This document shows positions 55,825 through 63,835 of a stretch of DNA of 64,000 bases, piece by piece; within the stretch, counting starts at the first letter, position 1; each line of letters starts with the position of its first letter. A model generated the notes under the pieces. The model was not told the origin of the DNA and made no database searches. It was given only the letters and a program-made list of their open reading frames with translations. This DNA is from an uncultured Pseudomonadota bacterium (GTDB lineage: Bacteria; Pseudomonadota; Gammaproteobacteria; Burkholderiales; Burkholderiaceae_C), in NCBI GenBank assembly GCA_945952465.1, contig CAMFIB010000002.1:310001-374000 (forward strand), given 5' to 3'. Both the position numbers and the translations under genes were made by a program.

Positions 55825-56930
55825 AAACCGTGATCCTCGGCGGCTACGGCAACTTCGGCGCGCGCATCGCGCGGGCGCTGGCGCACAACCCCGGCATCGA
55901 CCTGCTCATCGCCGGCCGCGACGCGCACCGGGCCACCGCGCTGGCCAACGCGGTCGGCGGCCAGCCGATGGTGGTGGACGTTCGCGCGACCGATCTCGCC
56001 GAGCGGCTGCGCGGCGTGGGCGCCGGCCTCGTGGTCCACACCGCCGGCCCGTTCCAGGGGCAGGACTTCGGCGTGGCGCGGGCCTGCGCGGCGGCCGGGG
56101 TGCATTACATCGACCTCGCCGACAGCCGCCGCTTCGTCTGCGACTTCCCCGGCATGCTGGCGGGCGACTTCGAACGCGCCGGCACGCTGGGCATCACCGG
56201 CGCCAGCACGCTGCCGGCGCTCTCCACCGCCGTCATCGACGCGCTGCGGCCGCAGTTCGAGCACATCGACACCATCCACATCTGCATCGCGCCGGCGCAG
56301 AAGGCGCCGCGCGGCGTGGCCACGCTGGCCGCGGTGCTGAGCTACTGCGGCAAGCCCATCAAGGTCTGGCAGGGCGGCCGCTGGCTGGCCGAGCCCGGCT
56401 GGGTCGCGCCGGTGGAGGAGCATTTCGCCCGCATGCCGCCGCGCCTCGGCGCGCTGTGCGACGTGCCCGACCTGGAGCTGCTGCCCGAGCGCTATGCCGG
56501 CGTGCAGACCGTGCGTTTCCATGCGGCGCTGGAGGTGGGGCTGGCGCAGCGCAGCTTTGCCGCCATCGCCTGGGCCACGCGGCGCGGCTTCGTCCGCTCG
56601 CCGCAAAAGCTGGCGGGGCCGATCCAGCGCGTTGCGCCCATTGCCGACGGCTGGGGCACCGACGAAGGCGGCATGGTGGTGCGGCTTTTGGGCACCGGCA
56701 CCGACGGCCGGCCGCGCCGCGTGTCGTGGCACGTCACTGCGGGCGGCAACCACGGGCCGGAGATTCCGTGCATGGCCGCCATCCTGCTGGCGCGGCGGCT
56801 GGCGGCCGGCGAGGCCTTCACGCCCGGCGCGCGGGCCTGCATGGGGATGCTGCGGCTCGACGAGTTCACGCCCGAGTTTGAGCGCTGGGGCATGGTCGTG
56901 GACAGTCTTGTCGAGCTGGACACGACGTGA
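55821..56930 (+). CDS. Saccharopine dehydrogenase-like NAD(P)-binding protein
   Basis: A 369-residue Rossmann-fold protein: VILGGYGNFGARIARAL (GxGxxG type) at the N-terminus, then LLIAGRDAHRATALA and VVHTAGPFQGQDF. It overlaps the exonuclease gene by 4 bases (ATGA) and the ligase gene by 4 bases (GTGA), so it is cotranslated with a DNA-repair pair although no repair role is known for the family. Substrate unknown. Confidence 0.85.
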   Translation: MKTVILGGYGNFGARIARALAHNPGIDLLIAGRDAHRATALANAVGGQPMVVDVRATDLAERLRGVGAGLVVHTAGPFQGQDFGVARACAAAGVHYIDLADSRRFVCDFPGMLAGDFERAGTLGITGASTLPALSTAVIDALRPQFEHIDTIHICIAPAQKAPRGVATLAAVLSYCGKPIKVWQGGRWLAEPGWVAPVEEHFARMPPRLGALCDVPDLELLPERYAGVQTVRFHAALEVGLAQRSFAAIAWATRRGFVRSPQKLAGPIQRVAPIADGWGTDEGGMVVRLLGTGTDGRPRRVSWHVTAGGNHGPEIPCMAAILLARRLAAGEAFTPGARACMGMLRLDEFTPEFERWGMVVDSLVELDTT

Positions 56931-58618
56931 AGCGTTTCGCCAAGCTCTTCAGCGAACTCGACTCGACCACCTCGACCCGCGCCAAGGTCGAGGCGCTGCA
57001 GGCCTATTACACCGACGCCCCCGCCGCCGACGCCGCCTGGGCCACCTATTTCCTGGCCGGCGGCACGCCGCGCCGCACGGTGAAAACCACGGTGCTGCGG
57101 GCGCTGGCCTGCGAGATCGCCGGCATTTCAGACTGGCTGTTCGACGAGAGCTACCAGGCCGTGGGCGACCTGGCGGAGACCATCGCGCTGGTGCTGCCGG
57201 CCAGCCGGCACGAGTCCGACATCGGCCTCGCCGAATGGATGGAGCAGCGCCTGCTGCCGCTGCGCGGCCTGCCCGACGCCGAGGTGGCGGCGCGCATGCG
57301 CGTGTGGTGGGACGAACTGGACGCGCAGGGCCGGTTTTTGCTGATCAAGCTGGTGGGCGGCGGTTTCCGCGTGGGGGTGAGCAAACTGCTGGTGCAGCGC
57401 GCGCTGGCCGCCCATGCGGGGCTGGACGCCAAGCTGGTGGCGCAGCGCATGATGGGCTACACCGACGGGAAAACGCTGCCGGACGCTACGAAATTCGAAG
57501 CACTGACGGCAGACGTGGCGCTGACCAGCGGCCTGAAACCCCTTGAAGGCCAGCCTTATCCGTTCTTTCTGGCCTCGCAGCTCGAAGGGCCGCTGGCGGG
57601 GTTCGACGCGCAGCTCGGCCCGGCCGCCGACTGGCTTGCCGAGTGGAAGTACGACGGCATTCGCGGGCAGGTCGTGCGGCGCGGCGGCGGTGTGTGGGTC
57701 TGGTCGCGCGGCGAGGAGTTGGTGACCGAGCGATTCCCCGAGGTGGTGGAGCTGGCGCAGGCGCTGCCCGACGGCACCGTGCTCGACGGCGAAATCCTGG
57801 TCTGGAAAGAGGGCAGGCCCGCGCCGTTCGCGCTGCTGCAGCAGCGCATCGGCCGCAAGACATTGACCAGGAAGGTGCTGGCCGACGCGCCGGTGCGCTT
57901 CATGGCCTACGACCTGCTGGAAGAGGGCGGTGTCGATCTGCGCGCCACGCCGCAGGCCGAGCGCCGCGCGCGGCTCGAAGCGCTGGTGGCGGGCACGCCG
58001 GGCCTGCTGCTGTCGCCGCTGGTGGCGGCCGCCGACTGGACCGATCTGGCGAAGCAGCGCGAGGCCTCGCGCGGCCTGGGTGTGGAAGGGCTGATGCTGA
58101 AGCACCGCGCCGGTGTCTACGGCACCGGCCGGCAGCGCGGCCACTGGTGGAAATGGAAGATCGATCCGATGAGCGTGGACTGCGTGCTGATCTACGCCCA
58201 GGCCGGCCACGGCCGACGCGCCTCGGTCTACACCGACTACACCTTCGCGGTCTGGAACCGGCCGCCGACGGGCGCCGCCGAGGCGCAGGCGGTGGTGGAC
58301 GCGATCGCGGCCAAGCAGCCCGCGCAGCCGGGCGCCTTGCAACTGGTGGCTTTCGCGAAAGCCTACTCCGGCCTCACCGACGAGGAGTTCCGCGAGGTCG
58401 ATGCCGTCATCCGCCGCACCACGCTGGAGAAGTTCGGCCCGGTGCGCTCGGTGAAACCCACGCTGGTGTTCGAGCTGGGTTTCGAGGGCATCAACCGCAG
58501 CCCGCGCCACAAAAGCGGGGTGGCTGTGCGCTTTCCGCGCATGCTGCGGCGCCGGCCCGACAAGCCGCTGCACGAGGCCGGATGCCTGCACGATCTGGAA
58601 TTGCTCCTAAATTTATAG
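56927..58618 (+). CDS. ATP-dependent DNA ligase (LigB-type)
   Basis: A 563-residue ligase. Motif I is EWKYDGIRG with the AMP-accepting Lys241; motif III-like LDGEILVWKEGR, motif IV LEGLMLKHR-like (VEGLMLKHRAGVY) and motif V (HWWKWKIDPM) are seen. An N-terminal helical domain of about 200 residues precedes. Start is GTG overlapping the upstream stop. The pair with a ligase-associated exonuclease is a known repair set; the usual helicase (Lhr-type) and phosphoesterase are not here. The stop codon TAG falls inside a dispersed repeat. Confidence 0.94.
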   Translation: MKRFAKLFSELDSTTSTRAKVEALQAYYTDAPAADAAWATYFLAGGTPRRTVKTTVLRALACEIAGISDWLFDESYQAVGDLAETIALVLPASRHESDIGLAEWMEQRLLPLRGLPDAEVAARMRVWWDELDAQGRFLLIKLVGGGFRVGVSKLLVQRALAAHAGLDAKLVAQRMMGYTDGKTLPDATKFEALTADVALTSGLKPLEGQPYPFFLASQLEGPLAGFDAQLGPAADWLAEWKYDGIRGQVVRRGGGVWVWSRGEELVTERFPEVVELAQALPDGTVLDGEILVWKEGRPAPFALLQQRIGRKTLTRKVLADAPVRFMAYDLLEEGGVDLRATPQAERRARLEALVAGTPGLLLSPLVAAADWTDLAKQREASRGLGVEGLMLKHRAGVYGTGRQRGHWWKWKIDPMSVDCVLIYAQAGHGRRASVYTDYTFAVWNRPPTGAAEAQAVVDAIAAKQPAQPGALQLVAFAKAYSGLTDEEFREVDAVIRRTTLEKFGPVRSVKPTLVFELGFEGINRSPRHKSGVAVRFPRMLRRRPDKPLHEAGCLHDLELLLNL

Positions 58619-58660
58619 CTACAAATCCAGTCTCGGCGGTGACTGCGTGGCCATTTCATG
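58611..58660. repeat. Copy C of the dispersed repeat, at the ligase 3' end
   Basis: ATTTATAGCTACAAATCCAG followed by tctcggcggtgactgcgtggccatttcat matches copies A and B. The TAG of ATAGCT at its start is the ligase stop codon. Confidence 0.65.
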
Positions 58661-58692
58661 CCCAAATGTCTCGCTGGTACGATACAGGCCGC

Positions 58693-59412
58693 ATGATCCA
58701 CGACCCGTCTCCCGAGCCGACCGAAGACGGCCTGCCCGTCTCGGTGCGCATCCGCCAGCGGCTCAAGGCCGCCCGCAAGCGCTTCAACGCCAACGACAAC
58801 ATCGCCGACTTCATCGAGCCGGGCGAGCTGGAACAACTGCTCGACGAGGTGTCCAGCAAGATGGAAGGCGTGCTCGACAGCATGGTGATCGACACCGAGC
58901 GCGACCACAACACCGCCGCCACCGCCCGCCGCGTGGCCAAGATGTACGTCAACGAGGTGTTCCGCGGCCGCTACGTGAAGGTGCCCACCATCACCGAATT
59001 CCCGAACGCCGAGCACCTGAACGAGCTGATGATCGTCGGCCCCATCACCGTGCGCAGCGCCTGCAGCCACCACTTCTGCCCCGTCATCGGCAAGGTCTGG
59101 ATCGGCGTCATGCCGAATGAACACACCAACGTGATCGGGCTTTCCAAATACGCGAGACTGGCCGAGTGGGTGATGGGCCGGCCGCAGATCCAGGAAGAGG
59201 CGGTGGTCCAGCTCGCCGACCTCATCATGGACAAGACCCAGCCCGACGGCCTCGCCATCGTCATGGAAGCCACGCACTACTGCATGGCCTGGCGCGGCGT
59301 GAAAGACCTCGACAGCAAGATGATCAACTCGGTCATGCGCGGCGCCTTCCTGAAAGACGCCACGCTGCGCCGCGAATTCCTCGCCCTGATTCCCCGCCGC
59401 GACAAGGACTGA
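58693..59412 (+). CDS. folE: GTP cyclohydrolase I FolE
   Basis: A 239-residue GTP cyclohydrolase I. The zinc and catalytic motif is VRSACSHHFCPVIGKVWIGV near residue 120; VIGLSKYARLAEWVMGRPQI and CMAWRGVKDLDSKMI (normally CM..RG) follow. It makes dihydroneopterin triphosphate from GTP for folate. The N-terminal 40 residues are longer than usual. ATG 58693 begins MIHDPSPEPTEDG. It is 6 bases before the BLUF gene. Confidence 0.93.
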   Translation: MIHDPSPEPTEDGLPVSVRIRQRLKAARKRFNANDNIADFIEPGELEQLLDEVSSKMEGVLDSMVIDTERDHNTAATARRVAKMYVNEVFRGRYVKVPTITEFPNAEHLNELMIVGPITVRSACSHHFCPVIGKVWIGVMPNEHTNVIGLSKYARLAEWVMGRPQIQEEAVVQLADLIMDKTQPDGLAIVMEATHYCMAWRGVKDLDSKMINSVMRGAFLKDATLRREFLALIPRRDKD

Positions 59413-59418
59413 CCCGCC

Positions 59419-59841
59419 ATGCTCGTACGCCTGCTCTACGCCAGCCGCGCGGTCGACGCCGGCGCCGGCGCGATCGAAGCCATCCTCACCCAGTCGCGCC
59501 AGTTCAACCCCAGCTGCGGCATCACCGGCATCCTCTGCTACGGCGGCGGCATCTTCCTGCAGGCCATCGAAGGCGGCCGCATGGCCGTGAGCGACCTGTA
59601 CGGCCACATCCAGAAGGACGCCCGCCACAAAGACGTGGTGCTGCTGCACTACGAAGAGATCAGCGAGCGCCGCTTCGGCGGCTGGACCATGGGCCAGGTC
59701 AACCTCGCCAAGATCAACACCAACATCCTGCTGAAGTACTCCGAGAAGCCGGAGCTGGACCCGTATGCCGTGTCGGGCACCGTGTCGCTGGCTTTGCTCG
59801 AAGAACTCATGGCCACCGCGTCCATCATCGGAAGGGCTTGA
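59419..59841 (+). CDS. BLUF-domain blue-light photoreceptor
   Basis: A 140-residue single-domain BLUF protein. All key flavin-pocket residues are present: Tyr7 (LLYAS), Asn30 (NPSCGITGIL), Gln48 (FLQAIEGG), Trp89 and Met91 (GWTMG). BLUF domains bind FAD non-covalently and signal through a hydrogen-bond switch. There is no output domain, so a protein partner is expected. It is 6 bases after folE, likely one transcript. Confidence 0.92.
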   Translation: MLVRLLYASRAVDAGAGAIEAILTQSRQFNPSCGITGILCYGGGIFLQAIEGGRMAVSDLYGHIQKDARHKDVVLLHYEEISERRFGGWTMGQVNLAKINTNILLKYSEKPELDPYAVSGTVSLALLEELMATASIIGRA

Positions 59842-59843
59842 TG

Positions 59844-59923
59844 AGCCCCCACGCTCCCCATTGCATGTGGTTCGCGGCCCTCCCAGGGGGCCTGCCTGGC
59901 TTGGGGCGGCCCGGCGCGGCGGC
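59844..59923. repeat. GC-rich palindromic intergenic element
   Basis: The BLUF-DUF429 gap contains CCCCCACGCTCCCCATTGCA, then a CCTCCCAGGGGG palindrome (CCC/GGG arms) and CTTGGGGCGGCCCGGCG. I recognise this from memory as a dispersed palindromic element common in Comamonadaceae genomes; only one copy is in the window. Confidence 0.5.
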
Positions 59924-60736
59924 GTGACCACGGTTGTCGGCTGCGACTTCTCCAGCAGCCCGTCGCGCCAGAAACCCATCGTTTTGGCCCTGGGGTCAGC
60001 GTCGAATGGGCGTGTCGTGCTATCAAAACTGGAGCGCATCGCGTCGCTCGATGCTTTTGCCGGCTGGCTGAAGGCGCCCGGCGAATGGGTCGGCGGCTTC
60101 GACTTTCCGTTCGGCCTGCCGCGCGAACTCGTGGCGCAGCTCGGCTGGCCGACCGACTGGCTCGCCAGCATCCGCCACTTCGCCGCGCTCGACCGCGCCA
60201 CCATCCGCCAGACCTTCGCCGCCTTCTGCGCGGCCCGCCCCGCAGGCGGCAAGTTCGCGCACCGCGCTACCGACGGCCCGGCCGGCTCCAGTCCGTCGAT
60301 GAAATGGGTGAACCCGCCGGTCGCCTTCATGCTGCATGCCGGCGTGCCGCCACTGGTCGAGGCCGGCGTGCACCTGCCGGGTTTGCTTGAGGGCGACCCG
60401 AAGCGCGTCGCGCTCGAAGCCTACCCCGGCCTGCTGGCGCGCGAGCTGATCGGCCGGCGCTCGTACAAGAGCGACGAGAAGGCCAAACAGACACCCGACC
60501 GGCTGATCGCCCGCAAAGACCTGATCACCGCGCTGGAGGCCGGCCACGGCAAGCCCCGCCTGCGCCTCAAGCTCAGCCACGCGCAGCGCGACGCGCTGGC
60601 CGACGACGCCAGCGGCGACAGCCTGGACGCCGTGCTGTGCCTGCTGTGGGCCGCCTGGGCGGCCGGGCAGGGCGCGCCGCGCTACGGGCTGCCGGAGGCG
60701 TTCGACCCGCTGGAAGGCTGGATCGTCGGCGCGTAG
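59924..60736 (+). CDS. DUF429 protein
   Basis: A 270-residue DUF429 protein (TTVVGCDFSSSPSRQKPIVL, then VGGFDFPFGLPRELV, KRVALEAYPGLLARELIGRR, DAVLCLLWAAWAA), an RNase-H-like fold with acidic residues. Start is a GTG at 59924 just after the palindromic element. Codons about 20-35 lie in DNA that partly matches the dispersed repeat (copy E). Biochemical role unknown. Confidence 0.83.
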   Translation: MTTVVGCDFSSSPSRQKPIVLALGSASNGRVVLSKLERIASLDAFAGWLKAPGEWVGGFDFPFGLPRELVAQLGWPTDWLASIRHFAALDRATIRQTFAAFCAARPAGGKFAHRATDGPAGSSPSMKWVNPPVAFMLHAGVPPLVEAGVHLPGLLEGDPKRVALEAYPGLLARELIGRRSYKSDEKAKQTPDRLIARKDLITALEAGHGKPRLRLKLSHAQRDALADDASGDSLDAVLCLLWAAWAAGQGAPRYGLPEAFDPLEGWIVGA

Positions 60737-60745
60737 GATGGCGCG

Positions 60746-61069
60746 ATGAGCACCGGGCACATCGCCGTCGTCACCACCGTGGGCAGCCAGGCCGACGCCC
60801 GCGCGCTGGCGCAGGCGCTGGTGCAAGACCGGCTGGCCGCCTGCGCGCAGATATCGGCCATCGAGAGCGTCTACCGCTGGGACGGCGCGGTGCAGCAGGA
60901 GCCCGAATGGCGGGTGTTGTTCAAGACCCGGCGCGCGCTGTGGCCGCAGGTCGAGGCCGCGATCCGCCAGCGCCACCGCTACGAGCTGCCGGCCATCCAC
61001 GCGTTGGCGCTGGAATTCGTCGAAGCGGCCTATGGCGGCTGGATCGACGAGCACACCACCCAACCCTGA
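60746..61069 (+). CDS. cutA: Divalent cation tolerance protein CutA
   Basis: A 107-residue CutA1 protein. VVTTVGSQADARALAQALVQ, then RLAACAQISAIESVYRWDG and EWRVLFKTRR are the family signature. It is a trimeric PII-like protein linked to copper tolerance in E. coli. It is 9 bases after DUF429. Confidence 0.95.
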   Translation: MSTGHIAVVTTVGSQADARALAQALVQDRLAACAQISAIESVYRWDGAVQQEPEWRVLFKTRRALWPQVEAAIRQRHRYELPAIHALALEFVEAAYGGWIDEHTTQP

Positions 61070-61138
61070 GCGGCCGGCTTGCCGCGCCCGTGGCGCTCGT
61101 GCAAGATGCGGCGCACCCCACACGAGGAGGACACCGCC

Positions 61139-61516
61139 ATGCGTTACACCGCGTTCACCGCCGCCCTGTGTCTGCTGCTGGCGGCGGCGCCCGCCACCGT
61201 GCTGGCCGACCCGCCGGTGGCCGACGAATCCAGCCACACCTGCAAGCTCACCACCTCGTCGATCCGGTTCGGTGAGCGCTACGCGGTGGCCTGCGACACC
61301 CCCTGGAAGAACCCGTCGACCAGCGCGCCCGCCAACTGGTTCGCCATCGCCACCACCGACGCCGCCGCCGTGCAGCAGGCCATCGCGGTCGCGCAGGCCG
61401 CGATGGCCGCCAACAAGTCGGTGCAGGTGCGGTTCCGCACGCAGAGCAGCGGCAACCCGCCGTCGTGCAATCCGGCCGACTGCCGGCGCCTGGTCGAGCT
61501 GCGCTACCTGAAGTGA
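61139..61516 (+). CDS. Hypothetical exported cysteine-containing protein
   Basis: A 125-residue protein with a signal peptide (MRYTAFTAALCLLLAAAPAT, cleavage near VLA-DPP). The mature part has four cysteines (HTCKL, VACDT, PSCNPADC), likely two disulfides in the periplasm. A GAGGAGG site 8 bases upstream fixes the start. The stop overlaps the next start. No function recognised. Confidence 0.7.
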   Translation: MRYTAFTAALCLLLAAAPATVLADPPVADESSHTCKLTTSSIRFGERYAVACDTPWKNPSTSAPANWFAIATTDAAAVQQAIAVAQAAMAANKSVQVRFRTQSSGNPPSCNPADCRRLVELRYLK

Positions 61517-62262
61517 GCCACCGGGGCCACGACCTCGCGCGGCTGACCTGGCCGCAGGCCGAGGCGGTGCTGACCGCCGACGCGGTGGTCGTGGTGCCGC
61601 TCGGCGCCGCCACCAAGGAGCACGGCCCGCACCTGCCACTCAACACCGACTGGCTGCAGGCCGAGTTCTACCGCGCCCGCCTGATCGAGCAGGCCGGCGT
61701 GGTGGTGCTGCCCACCGTGCCCTACAGTTTTTTCCCGGCGTTCACCGATTACCCCGGCTCGGTCTCGCTCGACGCGGCCACCGCCGAGCGCACCGTCACC
61801 GGCATCTGCAGCAGCCTCGCCCGCCACGGCCCGCGCCGCTTCTATTGCCTCAACATGGGCGTCTCCACCAACGGCCCGTTGCGGGCCGCCGCCGCCGCGC
61901 TGGCCGCGCAGGGCGTGGTGCTGCGTTTCACCGACCTCACGCGCAGCGGCCCGGTGACGGCCGCGCTGCACGCGCAGCAGGCGCGCGGCAGCCACGCCGA
62001 CCTGGTCGAGACCTCGGTGATGCTGGCCATCGCGCCCGAGGTGGTCGACATGGCCCGCGCGGTGGCCGACCTGCAGCCCGACGCGCCCGGCGGCCTGGTG
62101 CGCGACGCGGGCCGGCCCGGCGTGTGGTCGGCCAGCGGCGTCTGGGGTGACCCCACCGGCGCCACGGCCGAAGCGGGCGCCGCGGTGGTCGCTGAACGGC
62201 TGGCGGCGATGATGGCCGACATTGCCGCGCTGCGGCTCGAAACCCCGCCCATACCGCCATGA
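61513..62262 (+). CDS. Creatininase-family amidohydrolase
   Basis: A 249-residue creatininase/creatinine amidohydrolase family protein. The metal-binding ATKEHGPHLPLNTDWLQAEF (HGxHLP) is near residue 37. FTDYPGSVSLDAATAERTV and GSHADLVETSVMLAI follow. Family members act on cyclic amides, including creatinine and formamidopyrimidines (ArfB); which one is not clear. GTG start overlaps the previous stop (GTGA). Confidence 0.87.
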   Translation: MSHRGHDLARLTWPQAEAVLTADAVVVVPLGAATKEHGPHLPLNTDWLQAEFYRARLIEQAGVVVLPTVPYSFFPAFTDYPGSVSLDAATAERTVTGICSSLARHGPRRFYCLNMGVSTNGPLRAAAAALAAQGVVLRFTDLTRSGPVTAALHAQQARGSHADLVETSVMLAIAPEVVDMARAVADLQPDAPGGLVRDAGRPGVWSASGVWGDPTGATAEAGAAVVAERLAAMMADIAALRLETPPIPP

Positions 62263-62873
62263 CCGACGAAACCCCCGACAGCGTGCTCACCTTCTGGTTC
62301 GGCCTCGGCGACCGTGAAGCCGAAGCCGACACCATCGCCCACCGCCAGTCGCCGCTGTGGTGGCAGAAGAATGCCGAGACCGACGCCGTGATCCGCCAGC
62401 GCTTCGAGCGATGGACCGAAGCTGCGGCCAATGGTGAGCTGGCCGGCTGGGAGAGCACGCCGCACGGCGAGCTGGCGCTGGTCATTCTGACCGACCAGTT
62501 CCCGCGCAACATGTTCCGTGGCACGCCGCAGGCCTTCGCGTTCGACGGGCACGCCCGCCGCTGGTGCCGGCAGGCGCTGGCGCGCGGCGCCGACCAGTCG
62601 CTGGCACCGCTGGAGCGCGTGTTTCTCTACCTGCCGCTGGAACACTCGGAAGACCTCGACGACCAGCGCTACGCGGTGCGCCTCTTTGCCGCGCTCACCC
62701 AGCAGGTGCCGCCGCAGCAGCGCAGCGCGTTCGCCGGTTTCGAGGACTTCGCGCGCCAGCACCACGACGTGATCGCGCGGTTCGGCCGCTACCCCCACCG
62801 CAACGCCACCCTCGGCCGCGCGTCCACGCCCGAGGAAACCGCTTTCCTGGCGCAGCCCGGCTCCTCGTTCTGA
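62259..62873 (+). CDS. DUF924 protein
   Basis: A 204-residue DUF924 protein (SVLTFWFGLGDREAEAD, LVILTDQFPRNMFRGTPQAF, PLEHSEDLDDQRYAVRLF), an all-helical TPR-like fold. It overlaps the creatininase gene by 4 bases (ATGA). Function unknown. Confidence 0.88.
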   Translation: MTDETPDSVLTFWFGLGDREAEADTIAHRQSPLWWQKNAETDAVIRQRFERWTEAAANGELAGWESTPHGELALVILTDQFPRNMFRGTPQAFAFDGHARRWCRQALARGADQSLAPLERVFLYLPLEHSEDLDDQRYAVRLFAALTQQVPPQQRSAFAGFEDFARQHHDVIARFGRYPHRNATLGRASTPEETAFLAQPGSSF

Positions 62874-62925
62874 GGCCGCACGCCACAACATCGCGCCAGC
62901 AGGCACAACCACCGGAGACCCCACC

Positions 62926-63366
62926 ATGCCCACCTACACCGTCACCGCCCCGCAGGGCCGGCTCAGCGCCGCCCACAAGGGCGACATCGCCGCCGCCATC
63001 ACGCGGGTGCACCACACCGTGACCGGCGCGCCGGGTTATTTCGCGCAGGTGATCTTCACCGACGTGGCGCCAGGCAATTACTTCGTCGGCGGCAAGCCGC
63101 TGGTGGGCGACCAGGTGCATGTGCACGGCCACATCCGCGCCGGCCGCACGGTGGAAGACAAGGACCGGCTCATCACCGGGCTGGCGCAGGCGGTGGCCGA
63201 CGCCGCCGGTGCGCCGCGCCGCGAGGTCTGGGTCTACCTCAGCGAGATCGTGCCGCGGCAGATGGTGGAGTTCGGCCAGGTGCTGCCCGAGCCGGGCCAG
63301 GAGGCGGCCTGGAGCGCCGCGATGCCCGCCGAGGAGGGCGAGCGGCTGGAGAGGATCGGCGCCTGA
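62926..63366 (+). CDS. Tautomerase-family protein (cis-CaaD-like)
   Basis: A 146-residue tautomerase-superfamily protein. After Met removal the catalytic Pro1 is present (MPTYTVTAPQGRLSAAHKG). Length and the fused double beta-alpha-beta plan fit cis-CaaD/MSAD-like enzymes. Substrate unknown. Its stop is back to back with the convergent next gene (TGATCA). Confidence 0.82.
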   Translation: MPTYTVTAPQGRLSAAHKGDIAAAITRVHHTVTGAPGYFAQVIFTDVAPGNYFVGGKPLVGDQVHVHGHIRAGRTVEDKDRLITGLAQAVADAAGAPRREVWVYLSEIVPRQMVEFGQVLPEPGQEAAWSAAMPAEEGERLERIGA

Positions 63367-63807
63367 TCAGGTGCCGGTGGCCCGGCGGAAGGGGCCCACG
63401 CAGCGTTTGAGTTCGGGGTCGGCGCAATACATGAGCTGCTGGCCGTCCTTGGCGATCAGGTAGAAGATCACCGAGGTTTTGCCGCTGTCGTCGCTGGCGT
63501 TGCCGCTGCAGTCCTTGCCGCCTGAATCGGTCTTGGTGAGCAGCGTCAGCCGGCGGAAGTTGGGGTCTTCAACCGACGGCTCCACGTCGAACGTGCCTTC
63601 GGTGCGCTCGTCGCCGCTGACCACGCTGCGGCTGCCGTCGGCGCGGTAGGTCTGCGTCTCGGTGCAGCCGTTGGGCAGTGTCCAGCTCCAGGTGCCGACC
63701 AGCTCGCCCGGCAGGTTGGTGGGCGCGGCGGTTTGCGCGGTGGCGGCGGTGGCCAGCGCCAGCAGCGTGGCGGCGAGCAGGGTGGAGGCGGTGGGGCGGT
63801 GCGGCAT
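63367..63807 (-). CDS. Hypothetical exported protein
   Basis: A 146-residue protein with a signal peptide (STLLAATLLALATAATAQTA). The mature part is polar with cysteines at NGCTE, KDCSG, MYCAD and KRCVG; LVGTWSWTLPNGCTETQTYR suggests a small lipocalin-like beta fold. Convergent with the tautomerase gene. Function unknown. Confidence 0.7.
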   Translation of the reverse strand: MPHRPTASTLLAATLLALATAATAQTAAPTNLPGELVGTWSWTLPNGCTETQTYRADGSRSVVSGDERTEGTFDVEPSVEDPNFRRLTLLTKTDSGGKDCSGNASDDSGKTSVIFYLIAKDGQQLMYCADPELKRCVGPFRRATGT

Positions 63808-63835
63808 GGGGCGGATGCTAGCAGGCCGCCGCGCG

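Noticed and set aside
59842-59930. Small gene in the BLUF-DUF429 gap
   Set aside because: No frame with a ribosome site; the DNA is a palindromic element.
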